Source of the DNA: Flavobacterium sp. HJ-32-4 | GTDB lineage: Bacteria; Bacteroidota; Bacteroidia; Flavobacteriales; Flavobacteriaceae | DNA length: 64,000 nt | Reading direction: 5' to 3' | NCBI RefSeq assembly: GCF_022532105.1 | Contig: NZ_CP092832.1 | Location: 2,261,001 to 2,325,000 of the forward strand | Shown here: positions 39,803 through 50,674 of the stretch, one piece after another | How positions within the stretch are numbered: position 1 is the stretch's first letter | Layout: the number at the start of each line of letters is the position of its first letter | Notes under the pieces: model-generated | The model's database searches: none | What the model saw: the letters and a program-made list of their open reading frames with translations, nothing else | Told to the model about the DNA's origin: nothing | Position numbers and translations under genes: made by a program

Positions 39803-40516
39803 TTAAGACTCTTGCATGGTGTGGTACACGTTCATGACATCGTCGTCTTCTTCGATTTTTTCGAGGAGTTTCTCTACATCCGCCATCTGCTCTTCCGTCA
39901 GTTCTTTGGTAACCTGCGGGATACGCTCAAAACCAGAGGAAAGGATGTCAATGCCGCGGTTCTCCAGTTCTTTCTGGATCGCACCAAAACTGCCGAACGG
40001 GGCGTAGATCATGATTCCGTCTTCGTCTTCGAACACTTCTTCGGCGCCGAAGTCGATCAGTTCGAGTTCGAGCTCTTCCGGATCGATGCCGTCTTTCGGG
40101 ATGCGGAAGTTGCAGGTATGGTCGAACATGAATTCAACGGAACCCTGCGTGCCCAGGCTGCCGTTGCACTTGTTGAAATAGCTGCGGATATTGGCCACCG
40201 TCCGGTTGTTGTTGTCGGTCGCGGTTTCAATCAGGATGGCGATGCCGTGCGGGGCGTAGCCTTCGAAAAGTACTTCCTTATAGTTGGCTGTATCTTTGTC
40301 GGTCGCTTTCTTGATGGCACGTTCGACGTTCTCTTTCGGCATGTTCGCCGCTTTTGCGTTCTGGATGACGGCGCGGAGGCGTGAATTCGCATCCGGGTTC
40401 GGACCACCTTCTTTCACGGCCATCACGATGTCTTTTCCAATACGCGTAAACGCTTTCGCCATCGCGGCCCAACGTTTCATCTTTCTTCCCTTACGGAATT
40501 CAAACGCTCTTCCCAT
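39803..40516 (-). CDS. YebC/PmpR/TACO1 family protein
   Basis: The 237-residue product starts MGRAFEFRKGRKMKRWAAMAKAF, the usual N-terminus of this family. It continues with the three-domain pattern including NMPKENVERAIKKA, EGYAPHGIAILIETATDNNNRT and IPKDGIDPEELELELIDFGAE. Homologues bind DNA as transcription regulators or help ribosomes translate proline stretches. The length is normal. It has a strong promoter of its own and a terminator, so it is monocistronic. Confidence 0.95.
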   Translation of the reverse strand: MGRAFEFRKGRKMKRWAAMAKAFTRIGKDIVMAVKEGGPNPDANSRLRAVIQNAKAANMPKENVERAIKKATDKDTANYKEVLFEGYAPHGIAILIETATDNNNRTVANIRSYFNKCNGSLGTQGSVEFMFDHTCNFRIPKDGIDPEELELELIDFGAEEVFEDEDGIMIYAPFGSFGAIQKELENRGIDILSSGFERIPQVTKELTEEQMADVEKLLEKIEEDDDVMNVYHTMQES

Positions 40517-40556
40517 ATGCTAATCGATTAAATGATTTTGGCTATTAAAAACGCTG

Positions 40557-40588
40557 CAAAAATAAACGTTCCTTTTCTTCCACCCAAA
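40557..40588 (-). promoter_or_regulatory. Promoter of yebC
   Basis: On the minus strand TTTG (40588-40585) and TATTTTTG (40564-40557) are 20 bp apart, giving a leader of about 30-35 nt. Confidence 0.7.
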
Positions 40589-40649
40589 TCTTAGACCGAA
40601 GTCCGCAGATCCGGCCCTCGGCATCCCGCAAATTCTTTCGTAAGAACCC

Positions 40650-42698
40650 TTATGGCTTTTGCGCCGCCTGCTTCAGGTCCGCAATAATGGCAATGGCTTC
40701 CTCCAGGTACGGATTGGTTTGGGCATCTTTCATCTTGGCCGCATTCAGTTCCAGTTGCCCGTCGTTTTGCTGCATGCGCAACAGGTCGGTGCGGTTGTTG
40801 GTGATCCGGCATCCGGTCGGTCGTGCTATGAGGTCTTTCACTTTTTTCCAGGTCGGGTCAACCGAATGGATTTCGCGGAAGACATCGTCAAAAGTCATCG
40901 GAAGCGGTGGCTTTTTCCGGCTATATAATTGGTTGATCTCGCTATTCAACGCCGCAATCTCCCCGAACACCGGATCGGCGGCAACCCGCGCCTGGCTGTT
41001 GCGAACGGCCCGTTCGATGGGTTTTCGGTCAAAGGGCCGAAACCGCGCCTTCGACACCAGCGTGTCGCGTTGCAAGGCCGTGTCATATTGCCGTTCGCGT
41101 TCTACGATACTGTCAAACAGCACCGGAACATTCACATCCGGCTGTATGCCGGCGATCTGCGCACTGCCGCCGGTGATGCGGTAGAATTTCTGTATAGTGA
41201 CCTTCGCAAACTCGTCTTGTTTGGTTTCGTCAAGCGGAAGGATGGTCTGCATACTCGCCTTACCCAGTGAAGGGGAACCTACCACCACCGCGCGGTTGTA
41301 GTCTTGCATGGCGGCCGTAAAGAATTCACTGGCGGATGCGGAGTTTCCGTTGATAAGCACCACCAAGGGTCCGTCATACACCAGGCTTTTATCCGGGTCT
41401 TTCAAAACGGTCTGCCGGTTTCGTCGGTCACTCAGCAACGCCACCGGACCGCCTTCGATAAAAAGACCTGCCAGCGCTTCGGCTTCTTCCATCGAGCCGC
41501 CGCCATTGTCTTGCAGGTCGAGCACGAGGCCGTCAATACCGTCTTCGGTCAGTTTCTGTATCTCGCGGCGCACGTCGTCCGAACAGCCTACATAGCCGTT
41601 GTTGTTGAAATCGGTGTAGAATTGCGGCAATACGATGTAGCCGACTTTGGTGCCTTTTTCAGCAATGAAACTGTAGGCCGTCGTGTCTTCCGCCCGCATG
41701 AATTTCTTGCGAAGCGGTACCTCAATCTGGGTGCCGTTTTTCTTCCGGATGGTCAGCACGATGTCGATATGGGCGTCTGAAAAGAGGAAGTCGCCGATGG
41801 TCTCCAACGATGCGCACGACACGGTATATTGTATGCCGCTTCCGTTTCCAACTTTCACCACGATATCACCTTTCTCGAATTGTTGCGAACGCGCCGCGGG
41901 TCCGCCGGGTACGATCTCATCTACCGTGATCTCCTCGCGTTCGTTCAGCGAGACGTAAAGTCCGAGCGAGAGGTTGCCGGTCGACAACTGCGACATGAAC
42001 GAGGTGCGGGCGTCATCCGAAAAGTAATTACTGTGCGGATCGAAGTAGGTGCAAAAGAAGTTCAGGAAGTTCGTACGCAGGTCACGCTCTAAGTCACCCG
42101 GCGTGTCCAACAGACTATTGACCTTACAAAGGTTGGTGTCAAACGCTTTGGTGCGGGCGTCGGGCTCGAGTTTGGCGAACAGCGGCCGCACCGAGTCGAG
42201 CTTCGTGCCTGACCGGGCAATGTCGTCCATTACCTCAAACGCCAGCCGTTTCGACCAATAGCGGGTCAGTTGGGCTTCGTCTTTCTCAAAAGGGAAGGCG
42301 TCTTTGCTGAACCGCATGCTGTCGCGTCGCACATACTGCAATGGTTCTGTTTTCAGTTTCTGCAAGATGCCCCGTCGTCTTTCCAACGCCGTCCGGTACG
42401 TCTGGATAAAGGTGTCGAGAAAGCGGCAATCGCCATTCTTCACGGCGTCGTCAATCGAGAAACGATAGGTCGCCAGCGCGTCATACTCACCCTGCAAAAA
42501 CAAGAGGTGGTTTTCGTCGAGGTAGTCGACAAAGCGGTCGAAGACATAGGCCGACAGGCTGTCGTCTACGGGTTTCGGGCGGTAGTGTTCCCGTTGCAGG
42601 AGTTTGTTGAGGGCGGCGAGTGTGCGGCAGGTCGACTGGCTGTCCTGTGCGCGAACCAGCAGCGGAAGCAGAAGCAACAGCCAGGCGATCGATTTCAT
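40650..42698 (-). CDS. prc: Carboxy-terminal processing peptidase (tail-specific protease)
   Basis: The 682-residue product is of Prc/CtpA type, with a signal peptide (residues 1-17, ending VRA-Q). The N-terminal helical region is followed by a PDZ domain at about 245-330 (VDEIVPGGPAARSQQFEKGDIVVKVG). The protease core has the catalytic Ser/Lys dyad S455 (GNSASASEF) and K480 (SLGKASMQT) with 25-residue spacing as in E. coli Prc, and GLVLDLQDNGGG for the oxyanion region. It cuts periplasmic proteins from the C-terminus and trims lipoprotein and peptidoglycan-enzyme turnover targets. It starts 1 bp after the gcvT stop, so it is probably cotranscribed. Confidence 0.93.
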   Translation of the reverse strand: MKSIAWLLLLLPLLVRAQDSQSTCRTLAALNKLLQREHYRPKPVDDSLSAYVFDRFVDYLDENHLLFLQGEYDALATYRFSIDDAVKNGDCRFLDTFIQTYRTALERRRGILQKLKTEPLQYVRRDSMRFSKDAFPFEKDEAQLTRYWSKRLAFEVMDDIARSGTKLDSVRPLFAKLEPDARTKAFDTNLCKVNSLLDTPGDLERDLRTNFLNFFCTYFDPHSNYFSDDARTSFMSQLSTGNLSLGLYVSLNEREEITVDEIVPGGPAARSQQFEKGDIVVKVGNGSGIQYTVSCASLETIGDFLFSDAHIDIVLTIRKKNGTQIEVPLRKKFMRAEDTTAYSFIAEKGTKVGYIVLPQFYTDFNNNGYVGCSDDVRREIQKLTEDGIDGLVLDLQDNGGGSMEEAEALAGLFIEGGPVALLSDRRNRQTVLKDPDKSLVYDGPLVVLINGNSASASEFFTAAMQDYNRAVVVGSPSLGKASMQTILPLDETKQDEFAKVTIQKFYRITGGSAQIAGIQPDVNVPVLFDSIVERERQYDTALQRDTLVSKARFRPFDRKPIERAVRNSQARVAADPVFGEIAALNSEINQLYSRKKPPLPMTFDDVFREIHSVDPTWKKVKDLIARPTGCRITNNRTDLLRMQQNDGQLELNAAKMKDAQTNPYLEEAIAIIADLKQAAQKP

Positions 42699-42699
42699 G

Positions 42700-43782
42700 T
42701 TATTTTTTATAGAAGGGCAGTTTTACGACCTGCGCCGGAATATCATTTTTGCGGATACGGATGAAAATCTCGCTTCCCGGTGCGCTGAACGCTGTCGGTA
42801 CATACCCGAGTCCGATGCCTTTGTTCAGCGACGGCGCCATCGTGCCTGATGTGACCACACCGATTACGTGGCCGTCTTTGTCTACGATTTCGTAGTCGTG
42901 ACGCGGAACGCCCCGTTCGGTAAGTTCAAATCCGACGAGCTTGCGCGAAACGCCCTGTTCTTTCTGTTGTTTCAGCGCATCGGCATTGACAAAGTCTTTG
43001 GTGAACTTCGTAATCCAGCCCAAACCAGCCTCAATCGGCGAGGTCGTATCGTTGATGTCGTTGCCATACAAACAGAAGCCCATCTCAAGACGAAGGGTGT
43101 CACGTGCGGCGAGCCCGATCGGTTGGATGCCAAATGCAGCACCGGCTTCGAAAACGGCTTTCCAGATGGCTTCGGCGTGGGCCGCCTTGCAGTAAATCTC
43201 AAAACCACCCGATCCGGTGTAGCCCGTGGCGGAAATGATGACATCGTCAAAACCGGCAAAGTCGCCCACCGCAAAATGGTAGTAGGCAATCGCCGCCAGG
43301 TCAAGCGACGAAAGTGGTTGCATCGCCTCCACGGCTTTCGGTCCCTGGATGGCGAGCAGCGCGTAGTCGTCCGACTGATTTTCCATTTTCGCGCCAAAGG
43401 AGTTGTGCGACGAAATCCACGCCCAGTCTTTGTCGATGTTCGAGGCGTTTACGACCAACATATAGTCATCGTCCGCAAATTTATACACGATCAAATCGTC
43501 AACGATACCGCCGTCGGCATTTGGCATACACGAATACTGCGCCTTGCCGGGCACCAGCGTCGACGCGTCATTGGTCGTGACTTTCTGGATCAGATCGAGT
43601 GCGCCGGGTCCCGAAATCCGAAACTCGCCCATGTGCGATACGTCGAAAACCCCAACGCCGTTGCGCACGGTGTCGTGTTCGGCATTGACGCCTTCATAGG
43701 TAATGGGCATGTTGTAACCGGCGAATGGAAGCATCTTGGCTCCCAACGCCTCGTGGATGTGGGAAAGTGGCGTGTTTTTCAT
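42700..43782 (-). CDS. gcvT: Glycine cleavage system T protein (aminomethyltransferase)
   Basis: The product has 360 residues from ATG 43782, chosen because the long open frame upstream reads through a repeat and because [20 protein letters not shown] is the family start. GcvT transfers the methylene group of the aminomethyl-lipoyl H protein to tetrahydrofolate. Family motifs: [10 protein letters not shown] at the folate-binding region, [17 protein letters not shown] with the essential Asp, and GASGFEIYC-like [16 protein letters not shown] -7-like box (TACCTTCG, minus strand 43807-43800) lies 17 bp upstream. The peptidase gene follows without a gap. Confidence 0.95.
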   Translation of the reverse strand: MKNTPLSHIHEALGAKMLPFAGYNMPITYEGVNAEHDTVRNGVGVFDVSHMGEFRISGPGALDLIQKVTTNDASTLVPGKAQYSCMPNADGGIVDDLIVYKFADDDYMLVVNASNIDKDWAWISSHNSFGAKMENQSDDYALLAIQGPKAVEAMQPLSSLDLAAIAYYHFAVGDFAGFDDVIISATGYTGSGGFEIYCKAAHAEAIWKAVFEAGAAFGIQPIGLAARDTLRLEMGFCLYGNDINDTTSPIEAGLGWITKFTKDFVNADALKQQKEQGVSRKLVGFELTERGVPRHDYEIVDKDGHVIGVVTSGTMAPSLNKGIGLGYVPTAFSAPGSEIFIRIRKNDIPAQVVKLPFYKK

Positions 43783-43835
43783 AATCGTTGTTTGTGCTGC
43801 GAAGGTAACGGAAATGGAGGAGATTAGAAAGAGTT

Positions 43836-43906
43836 GGCAGTGGGCAGTGGGCAGTGGGCGGTGGGCAGTAGGCAGTAGGCAGTCGCAGTGGCAGTCGCGA
43901 TGGCAG
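43836..43906 (-). repeat. 7-bp tandem repeat GGCAGTG / GGCAGTA with degenerate end
   Basis: Six 7-bp units (GGCAGTG three times, GGCGGTG, GGCAGTA twice) are followed by GGCAGTCGCAGTGGCAGTCG variants, upstream of gcvT. The rest of the 324-bp gap to nnrD holds no gene I recognise. Strand is nominal. Confidence 0.85.
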
Positions 43907-44106
43907 ACAATTCCCGCTGTTCGTTGCAAGTCCTCGCGGGGTGCCGCTTTTTTATGGGTCTTGCCACGGCTTCCGTTGGTCGCCGCGCAACACCCTAAAA
44001 AAGGAGGCACCCCACTGCGGGCTTTCCACTGCCATCGGGGCTGCAGTTTGAGGTATATCGGACGTTATTTCACGGAGAGCGTTCTGGTAATTTCGTACCT
44101 TTCGGT

Positions 44107-44976
44107 ATGCAAATCATCACGCCGGCTTTCGCACGTTCGTTATACCGCCCGATTCCCGCCGATACCCACAAAGGCCGGCAGGGCCATGCCTTGCTCGTGG
44201 CGGGTAGCTATGGCAAAATGGGTGCTGCGGTGTTGGCAGCGCGTTCGTGCCTGGCGTCGGGCGCCGGACTCGTGACGGTCTTCGCACCGGAATGTGGGTA
44301 TATAATCCTGCAGACGGCGGTGCCTGAGGCTATGGTTTTGACAGATGAAGCGTTTCGTCATCTCACACACATTGAAATGGGCTTTGCACCACAGGCCATC
44401 GGTATCGGACCCGGCATTGGCACCCATCACGACACCGGAAAAGCGCTTTTTAATTTCCTCGAGTCGGCAAGTGTTCCATTGGTGGCGGATGCCGATGCAC
44501 TCAACCTGCTGTCGACCCACACGGATGCGTTTGCCTTGCTGCCGAAGCGTTCGGTGCTGACACCCCATCCTAAAGAATTTCAACGTATGGTAGGGCAGTG
44601 GCGTGACGAAGACGAACGCATCAAAAAGGCCGTGATGCTGTCGGGTGCACTCGATGCGGTCATTGTCTTAAAGGGCGCTCCGACCCTTATTGTCGATAGC
44701 AAACAGGTTTTCCAAAACACCAGCGGCAACGCTGCACTTGCCACCGGCGGCACAGGCGATTGCCTCACGGGTATTATTACCGCCCTTTTAGCGCAGGGTT
44801 ACCCGTCGCTTGATGCGGCGTTACTGGGCGTCTTCCTACACGGCAGGGCCGCTGATATCGCACTGCCGGAAACGGGTTATGAAGGGTTTACTGCAACGCA
44901 ATTGCCACTCTTTTTGGGTAAGGCGTTCCGGGAGTTGTATCCCACATCGACCGATTCCCGTCATTCCCACCCATAA
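44107..44976 (+). CDS. nnrD: ADP/ATP-dependent NAD(P)H-hydrate dehydratase
   Basis: The 289-residue product matches the C-terminal (ribokinase-fold) half of YjeF/Nnr proteins, which repair hydrated NADH and NADPH. Visible motifs are GRQGHALLVAGSYGKMGAA at the start, SVLTPHPKEFQRM, and the phosphate-binding TGGTGDCLTGIITALLAQG. The epimerase (NnrE) half is absent, so this organism must have it elsewhere or encode only the dehydratase here. It is followed by a weak terminator-like stretch. The enzyme activity is a safe family inference. Confidence 0.9.
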   Translation: MQIITPAFARSLYRPIPADTHKGRQGHALLVAGSYGKMGAAVLAARSCLASGAGLVTVFAPECGYIILQTAVPEAMVLTDEAFRHLTHIEMGFAPQAIGIGPGIGTHHDTGKALFNFLESASVPLVADADALNLLSTHTDAFALLPKRSVLTPHPKEFQRMVGQWRDEDERIKKAVMLSGALDAVIVLKGAPTLIVDSKQVFQNTSGNAALATGGTGDCLTGIITALLAQGYPSLDAALLGVFLHGRAADIALPETGYEGFTATQLPLFLGKAFRELYPTSTDSRHSHP

Positions 44977-45016
44977 AACGCATAGTGTAACTATTTGGCT
45001 ACAAACGTGTTAAAAT

Positions 45017-45059
45017 CGGATAAATATCCGGTAAGAACGGGCAAGCCGGTTTTTTTTTA
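45017..45059 (+). terminator. Possible terminator after nnrD
   Basis: The inverted repeat CGGATA-AA-TATCCG (45017-45030) and a weak CGG/CCG stem precede a run of nine T at 45050-45058. The first hairpin is not next to the T run, so this is only a candidate. Confidence 0.35.
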
Positions 45060-45072
45060 CTACATTAGAGGT

Positions 45073-45218
45073 ACATCAAATGCTGATTATGAGATTGTTA
45101 GAAGGGTGTTTCTGCAACACGCTTCCATAACGTCCAGGTCGTAACGTGCTGGCAACGCAGACTTCGGCCAATCGGCAGGAATAGAGAGACTTTATTTGGA
45201 TAAGGTCTCTCTTTTTTT
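45073..45218 (+). ncRNA. Candidate small structured RNA with terminator
   Basis: A free-standing transcript is suggested by three things: a -7-like box TACATTAG at 45061-45068, a hairpin with 9 of 10 pairs (GAAGGGTGTT at 45101-45110 with AACACGCTTC at 45116-45125, loop TCTGC), and a strong terminator (GAGAGAC at 45184-45190, GTCTCTC at 45205-45211, then seven T). There is no ORF and no gene downstream on this strand. It does not show the conserved cores of tmRNA, RNase P or SRP RNA. The start is estimated and the class unknown. Confidence 0.5.
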
Positions 45219-45227
45219 GTAAATAAG

Positions 45228-45251
45228 TAACTGAGGAACTGAGTAACTGAG
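45228..45251 (+). repeat. Three units of the 8-bp TAACTGAG repeat
   Basis: TAACTGAG, GAACTGAG and TAACTGAG directly follow the terminator of the candidate RNA. Same family and sense as the arrays after the transglutaminase gene and after DUF421. Confidence 0.85.
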
Positions 45252-45338
45252 AAGATTAGGGGCGTGGAGAAAAGAGGTGAGCGTAATAAGGAGACTTTTC
45301 AAATAGAAACATAGGTATAAACTAAGTAGTCCTATCAA

Positions 45339-45692
45339 TCACTGCAATAATTTTGACATGTAGGCGCTCAGCATGGCGTCAAGTTCCTGCGTCTTGGTAA
45401 ACAAGTCATCGTGCGCCCGCAAATCCAAATAACCGACACGGTGGGCAATTTCGAGATGTGTTTGGAGTTCAAACAGCGATCCTCGTGCGATTCGCAAGAA
45501 ATGACCTAGTTCATTTTTTCGACCACGTCCGTATCCCTCTGCGATGTTAGCTGGAAAAGAACTGGCGCTTCTTCTGATTTGAGACAGCAAGCCATAACGT
45601 TCTTCAATAGGTAAAGACTGGGTCGCGGAATATACATCGACAGCAAGTGTGACGCCTTTCTGCCAAATAATAAGTTTCTTATGTGCTGACAT
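45339..45692 (-). CDS. Four-helix-bundle protein (23S rRNA intervening-sequence protein family)
   Basis: The 117-residue product has the family start HKKLIIWQKGVTLAVDVY, the conserved loop RRSASSFPANIAEGYGR and the FLRIARGSLFELQTHLEIAHR segment. These proteins fold as four-helix bundles that form pentamers. In some bacteria they are encoded in 23S rRNA intervening sequences; here the gene stands alone between two 8-bp repeat arrays. Its function is unknown. A stand-alone location is common in Bacteroidota. Confidence 0.9.
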   Translation of the reverse strand: MSAHKKLIIWQKGVTLAVDVYSATQSLPIEERYGLLSQIRRSASSFPANIAEGYGRGRKNELGHFLRIARGSLFELQTHLEIAHRVGYLDLRAHDDLFTKTQELDAMLSAYMSKLLQ

Positions 45693-45778
45693 TTTTTCAG
45701 CAAATCTAGAATCCCCGTTTCGATTTTAGTTACGGGTTTTCCGCACTTAACATTTCAATCGAAAGTTATCCCCAATCA

Positions 45779-45898
45779 CTCACTTACTCAGTTCCTCGAT
45801 TCCTAAGTTTCTCAGTCCCTCAATTCCTCAGTTCCTCAGTTCCTCAGTTACTCAGTTTCTCAGTTCCTCAGTTACTCAATTCCTCAGTTCCTCAGTTT
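45779..45898 (-). repeat. 8-bp tandem array overlapping the 3' end of the DUF421 gene
   Basis: Fifteen 8-bp units (minus strand GAACTGAG, TAACTGAG, AAACTGAG, GAATTGAG, more degenerate at the far end) occupy the gap. The nearest 15 bases (45884-45898) lie inside the DUF421 gene and encode its last four residues and stop codon. Confidence 0.93.
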
Positions 45899-46393
45899 CT
45901 TCCTCCTCTTATGCCGCGTTTGTCGCAATTCCTTTTCCCCACTAATAATACTAATATTCCCGTCCGGCTCCAGCATCGCTAATTGCACGTCTGTAATATG
46001 TTCCAGGCCATGCTCGCGGATCGCTTCCATCAGTTCATCCGACGTAATATCGAGGCGGGCCAGCATCTTGAAATCGGCTTTGCCGTCGTGCACCAGGATT
46101 TCCGGTTTGTTACCCAGCCATTCCGACACGAGTGACGAGCGACGTACGATTTTCTTCAAACCAAAGTTCAGCAGGAATAATACACCCGCGGCGACCAAAC
46201 CGCCTGCCAATGACACATCGGGTCCGACCATCGCATTCTGCACGGCGTTGCTGATCAACAGGATCAGGATCACGTCGAAGGTGTTGAGTTGCGAGAGTTC
46301 CTTCTTCCCAAACACGCGAAGCGCTACTACCATAAAGACGTAAACGGCGGCACTGCGAAGTACGATGTCGAGATACGGGAACCAATGTGTCAT
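45884..46393 (-). CDS. DUF421 (YetF-like) membrane protein
   Basis: The 169-residue product has two or three N-terminal helices ([57 protein letters not shown]) and the family motifs [17 protein letters not shown] and [18 protein letters not shown]. The small C-terminal soluble domain ends in a basic tail (KRRKKLRN). DUF421 proteins are inner-membrane proteins of unknown role. The last residues KLRN and the stop are supplied by the 8-bp repeat, so the tail length may vary between strains. The start overlaps the preceding rimB-rimK-like gene by 4 bp. Confidence 0.9.
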   Translation of the reverse strand: MTHWFPYLDIVLRSAAVYVFMVVALRVFGKKELSQLNTFDVILILLISNAVQNAMVGPDVSLAGGLVAAGVLFLLNFGLKKIVRRSSLVSEWLGNKPEILVHDGKADFKMLARLDITSDELMEAIREHGLEHITDVQLAMLEPDGNISIISGEKELRQTRHKRRKKLRN

Positions 46394-47754
46394 GGTTTGA
46401 AGTGTTTTTCGATAGCCTTGATCATTTCGCCTGCAATGTCGATGTGGGTCGCGCCCTCGATGCCTTCAAGTCCGGGTGACGAGTTTACCTCCAGCAGCAA
46501 CGGCCCTTTGGCCGACCGGATGATATCCACTCCGGCTACCTGCAAGCCCATTGCTTTGGCGGCTTTCATGGCAATTTTGCGTTCTTCTTTCGTAGGTTTG
46601 ATTACGGCCGCCGAACCACCGAGGTGAATATTCGCGCGGAATTCCCCTGGCGTCGCCTCCCGCTGTATGGCCGCTACGACCTTTCCATCAACGACAAATA
46701 ACCGAAGGTCTTTCCCGTTGGCTTCCTTGATAAATTCCTGTACCAGGATGTTGGCATTCAACGATTTGAAAGCGTTGATGACCGATTCGGCTGCCTTTTT
46801 GGTTTCGGCCAATACGACGCCTTTGCCCTGCGTGCCTTCCAACAGTTTGACGATCAACGGCGGACCACCGACCATTTTGATAAGGTCGTCGGTGTCGAGC
46901 GGTGAATGGGCAAAACCGGTCGTCGGTATGTCGATATTGTGGTTGAGCAGCAATTGCAACGAAAACAGCTTGTCACGCGATTGTGCGATCGCCGCCGATG
47001 AATTCAGGCAGAAGACTTTCAACGCTTCGAACTGCCGGGTGAGGGCGCATCCGTAGAAGGTGATATTGGGTCGTATGCGGGGGATGATGGCATCGAAATC
47101 ATTCAATACACGTCCGTCGCGGTTGTGGATTTCCGGCTTCGTCGCATCGAGTTTCATGTAGCACTCCCGGATGTTCAGGAAGTGCATTTCATGGCCACGG
47201 GTTTCGCCGGCTTCCATAATCCGTCGGTTGCTGTACAGCGCGGGATTGCTGGCCAACAAGCCAATCCGCAAACCCGATTTGGGTGCTACCGCACCTTTGT
47301 AAAGCGCTTTAAGGCTGGAAGGTGTCGTTTGCCCCATCAGGTATTTTTCCGCCGGATCGACGACAATGCGGCCAATCATCGCTTCGCGCCCCAACAGCAT
47401 CCGAAATCCCATGGAATCGCGGTTAGTGAGTGTAACCTCAATCGGCCATGAATTTCCGTTCATGTGGAGATCGACCAGGATGACGAAGCGTTGTTCGCGG
47501 AAACCCGACGAACTCTTGACGATACGCTTGTCGACGATCCGGGCTTCACAATGCACGACGGTCTTGATGTTGTCCTGTATGGGGTTCACGTCGAAACGGA
47601 CCCAGTTTTCCTCTTCTCTGACGAAAGGGGCAATATTGACAGCGTGTAGGGCCGAGGTCTTGGCGCCGCTGTCGACGCGCACTTTGATGGCCGGGATATT
47701 CAGGTCGGGGAGGGAACACCATTCCTCACTGCCGACGACGACTTTCTCGTTCAT
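46390..47754 (-). CDS. Fusion of RimB-like retropepsin domain and RimK-like ATP-grasp ligase
   Basis: The 454-residue product has two parts. Residues 1-145 form an aspartic-protease-like domain of the RimB type (once annotated as ATP-dependent zinc protease), with D28 in [13 protein letters not shown] and the flap-like LLGREAMIG. Residues about 160-454 are an ATP-grasp ligase of RimK type, with [33 protein letters not shown] (ATP loop) and [17 protein letters not shown] (metal site). RimK adds glutamates to ribosomal protein S6 and is controlled by separate RimB in Pseudomonas. Here both are one chain, translationally coupled (ATGA) to DUF421. The substrate is inferred only. Confidence 0.88.
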   Translation of the reverse strand: MNEKVVVGSEEWCSLPDLNIPAIKVRVDSGAKTSALHAVNIAPFVREEENWVRFDVNPIQDNIKTVVHCEARIVDKRIVKSSSGFREQRFVILVDLHMNGNSWPIEVTLTNRDSMGFRMLLGREAMIGRIVVDPAEKYLMGQTTPSSLKALYKGAVAPKSGLRIGLLASNPALYSNRRIMEAGETRGHEMHFLNIRECYMKLDATKPEIHNRDGRVLNDFDAIIPRIRPNITFYGCALTRQFEALKVFCLNSSAAIAQSRDKLFSLQLLLNHNIDIPTTGFAHSPLDTDDLIKMVGGPPLIVKLLEGTQGKGVVLAETKKAAESVINAFKSLNANILVQEFIKEANGKDLRLFVVDGKVVAAIQREATPGEFRANIHLGGSAAVIKPTKEERKIAMKAAKAMGLQVAGVDIIRSAKGPLLLEVNSSPGLEGIEGATHIDIAGEMIKAIEKHFKP

Positions 47755-47814
47755 TATTGAACCGGATTACGTCCCAAATGTACTATTGTTTACGCATCGT
47801 TCGTCGCTTTTGCG

Positions 47815-47841
47815 CATAAAAAACCCCTGCATTAACAGGGG
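47815..47841 (-). terminator. Rho-independent terminator of clpC
   Basis: CCCCTG at 47824-47829 pairs with CAGGGG at 47836-47841, followed on the minus strand by TTTTTTATG. It lies 24 bp past the clpC stop. Confidence 0.8.
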
Positions 47842-47864
47842 CTTCATATTGCAATAACGATTTA

Positions 47865-50411
<2,547 letters not shown>

Positions 50412-50674
50412 AATTCTAACTTGGTTCTCGTAAATGTACGTATTCGGGTATTGAAAAGCAATAACCGTTCCCATCGGTCAGCTTGTCAGCTAATAGACGA
50501 AAAATATCGTAAAGCCGACGTTAATTCCGTGGTAAATTATTAACGGCGGCTACCCGGCTTTTTGTTGATAATTTACGTTAAAAATGTCCCTTCAGGCACC
50601 CCTTAACCGGGGCGAAAACCTTATATTAGCGGGATTTTTCAAACCAAATAGTTTTAATCTAGCGAATTACGTTT

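Noticed and set aside
42868..43827. A 319-codon plus-strand frame opposite gcvT
   Set aside because: GcvT is clear on the other strand; no independent evidence.
43783..44010. Extended N-terminus of gcvT
   Set aside because: The extension reads through the GGCAGTG repeat and gives a Cys/His/Pro-rich non-conserved peptide.
45061..45218. tmRNA, RNase P or SRP RNA
   Set aside because: None of the conserved core sequences of these RNAs could be found.
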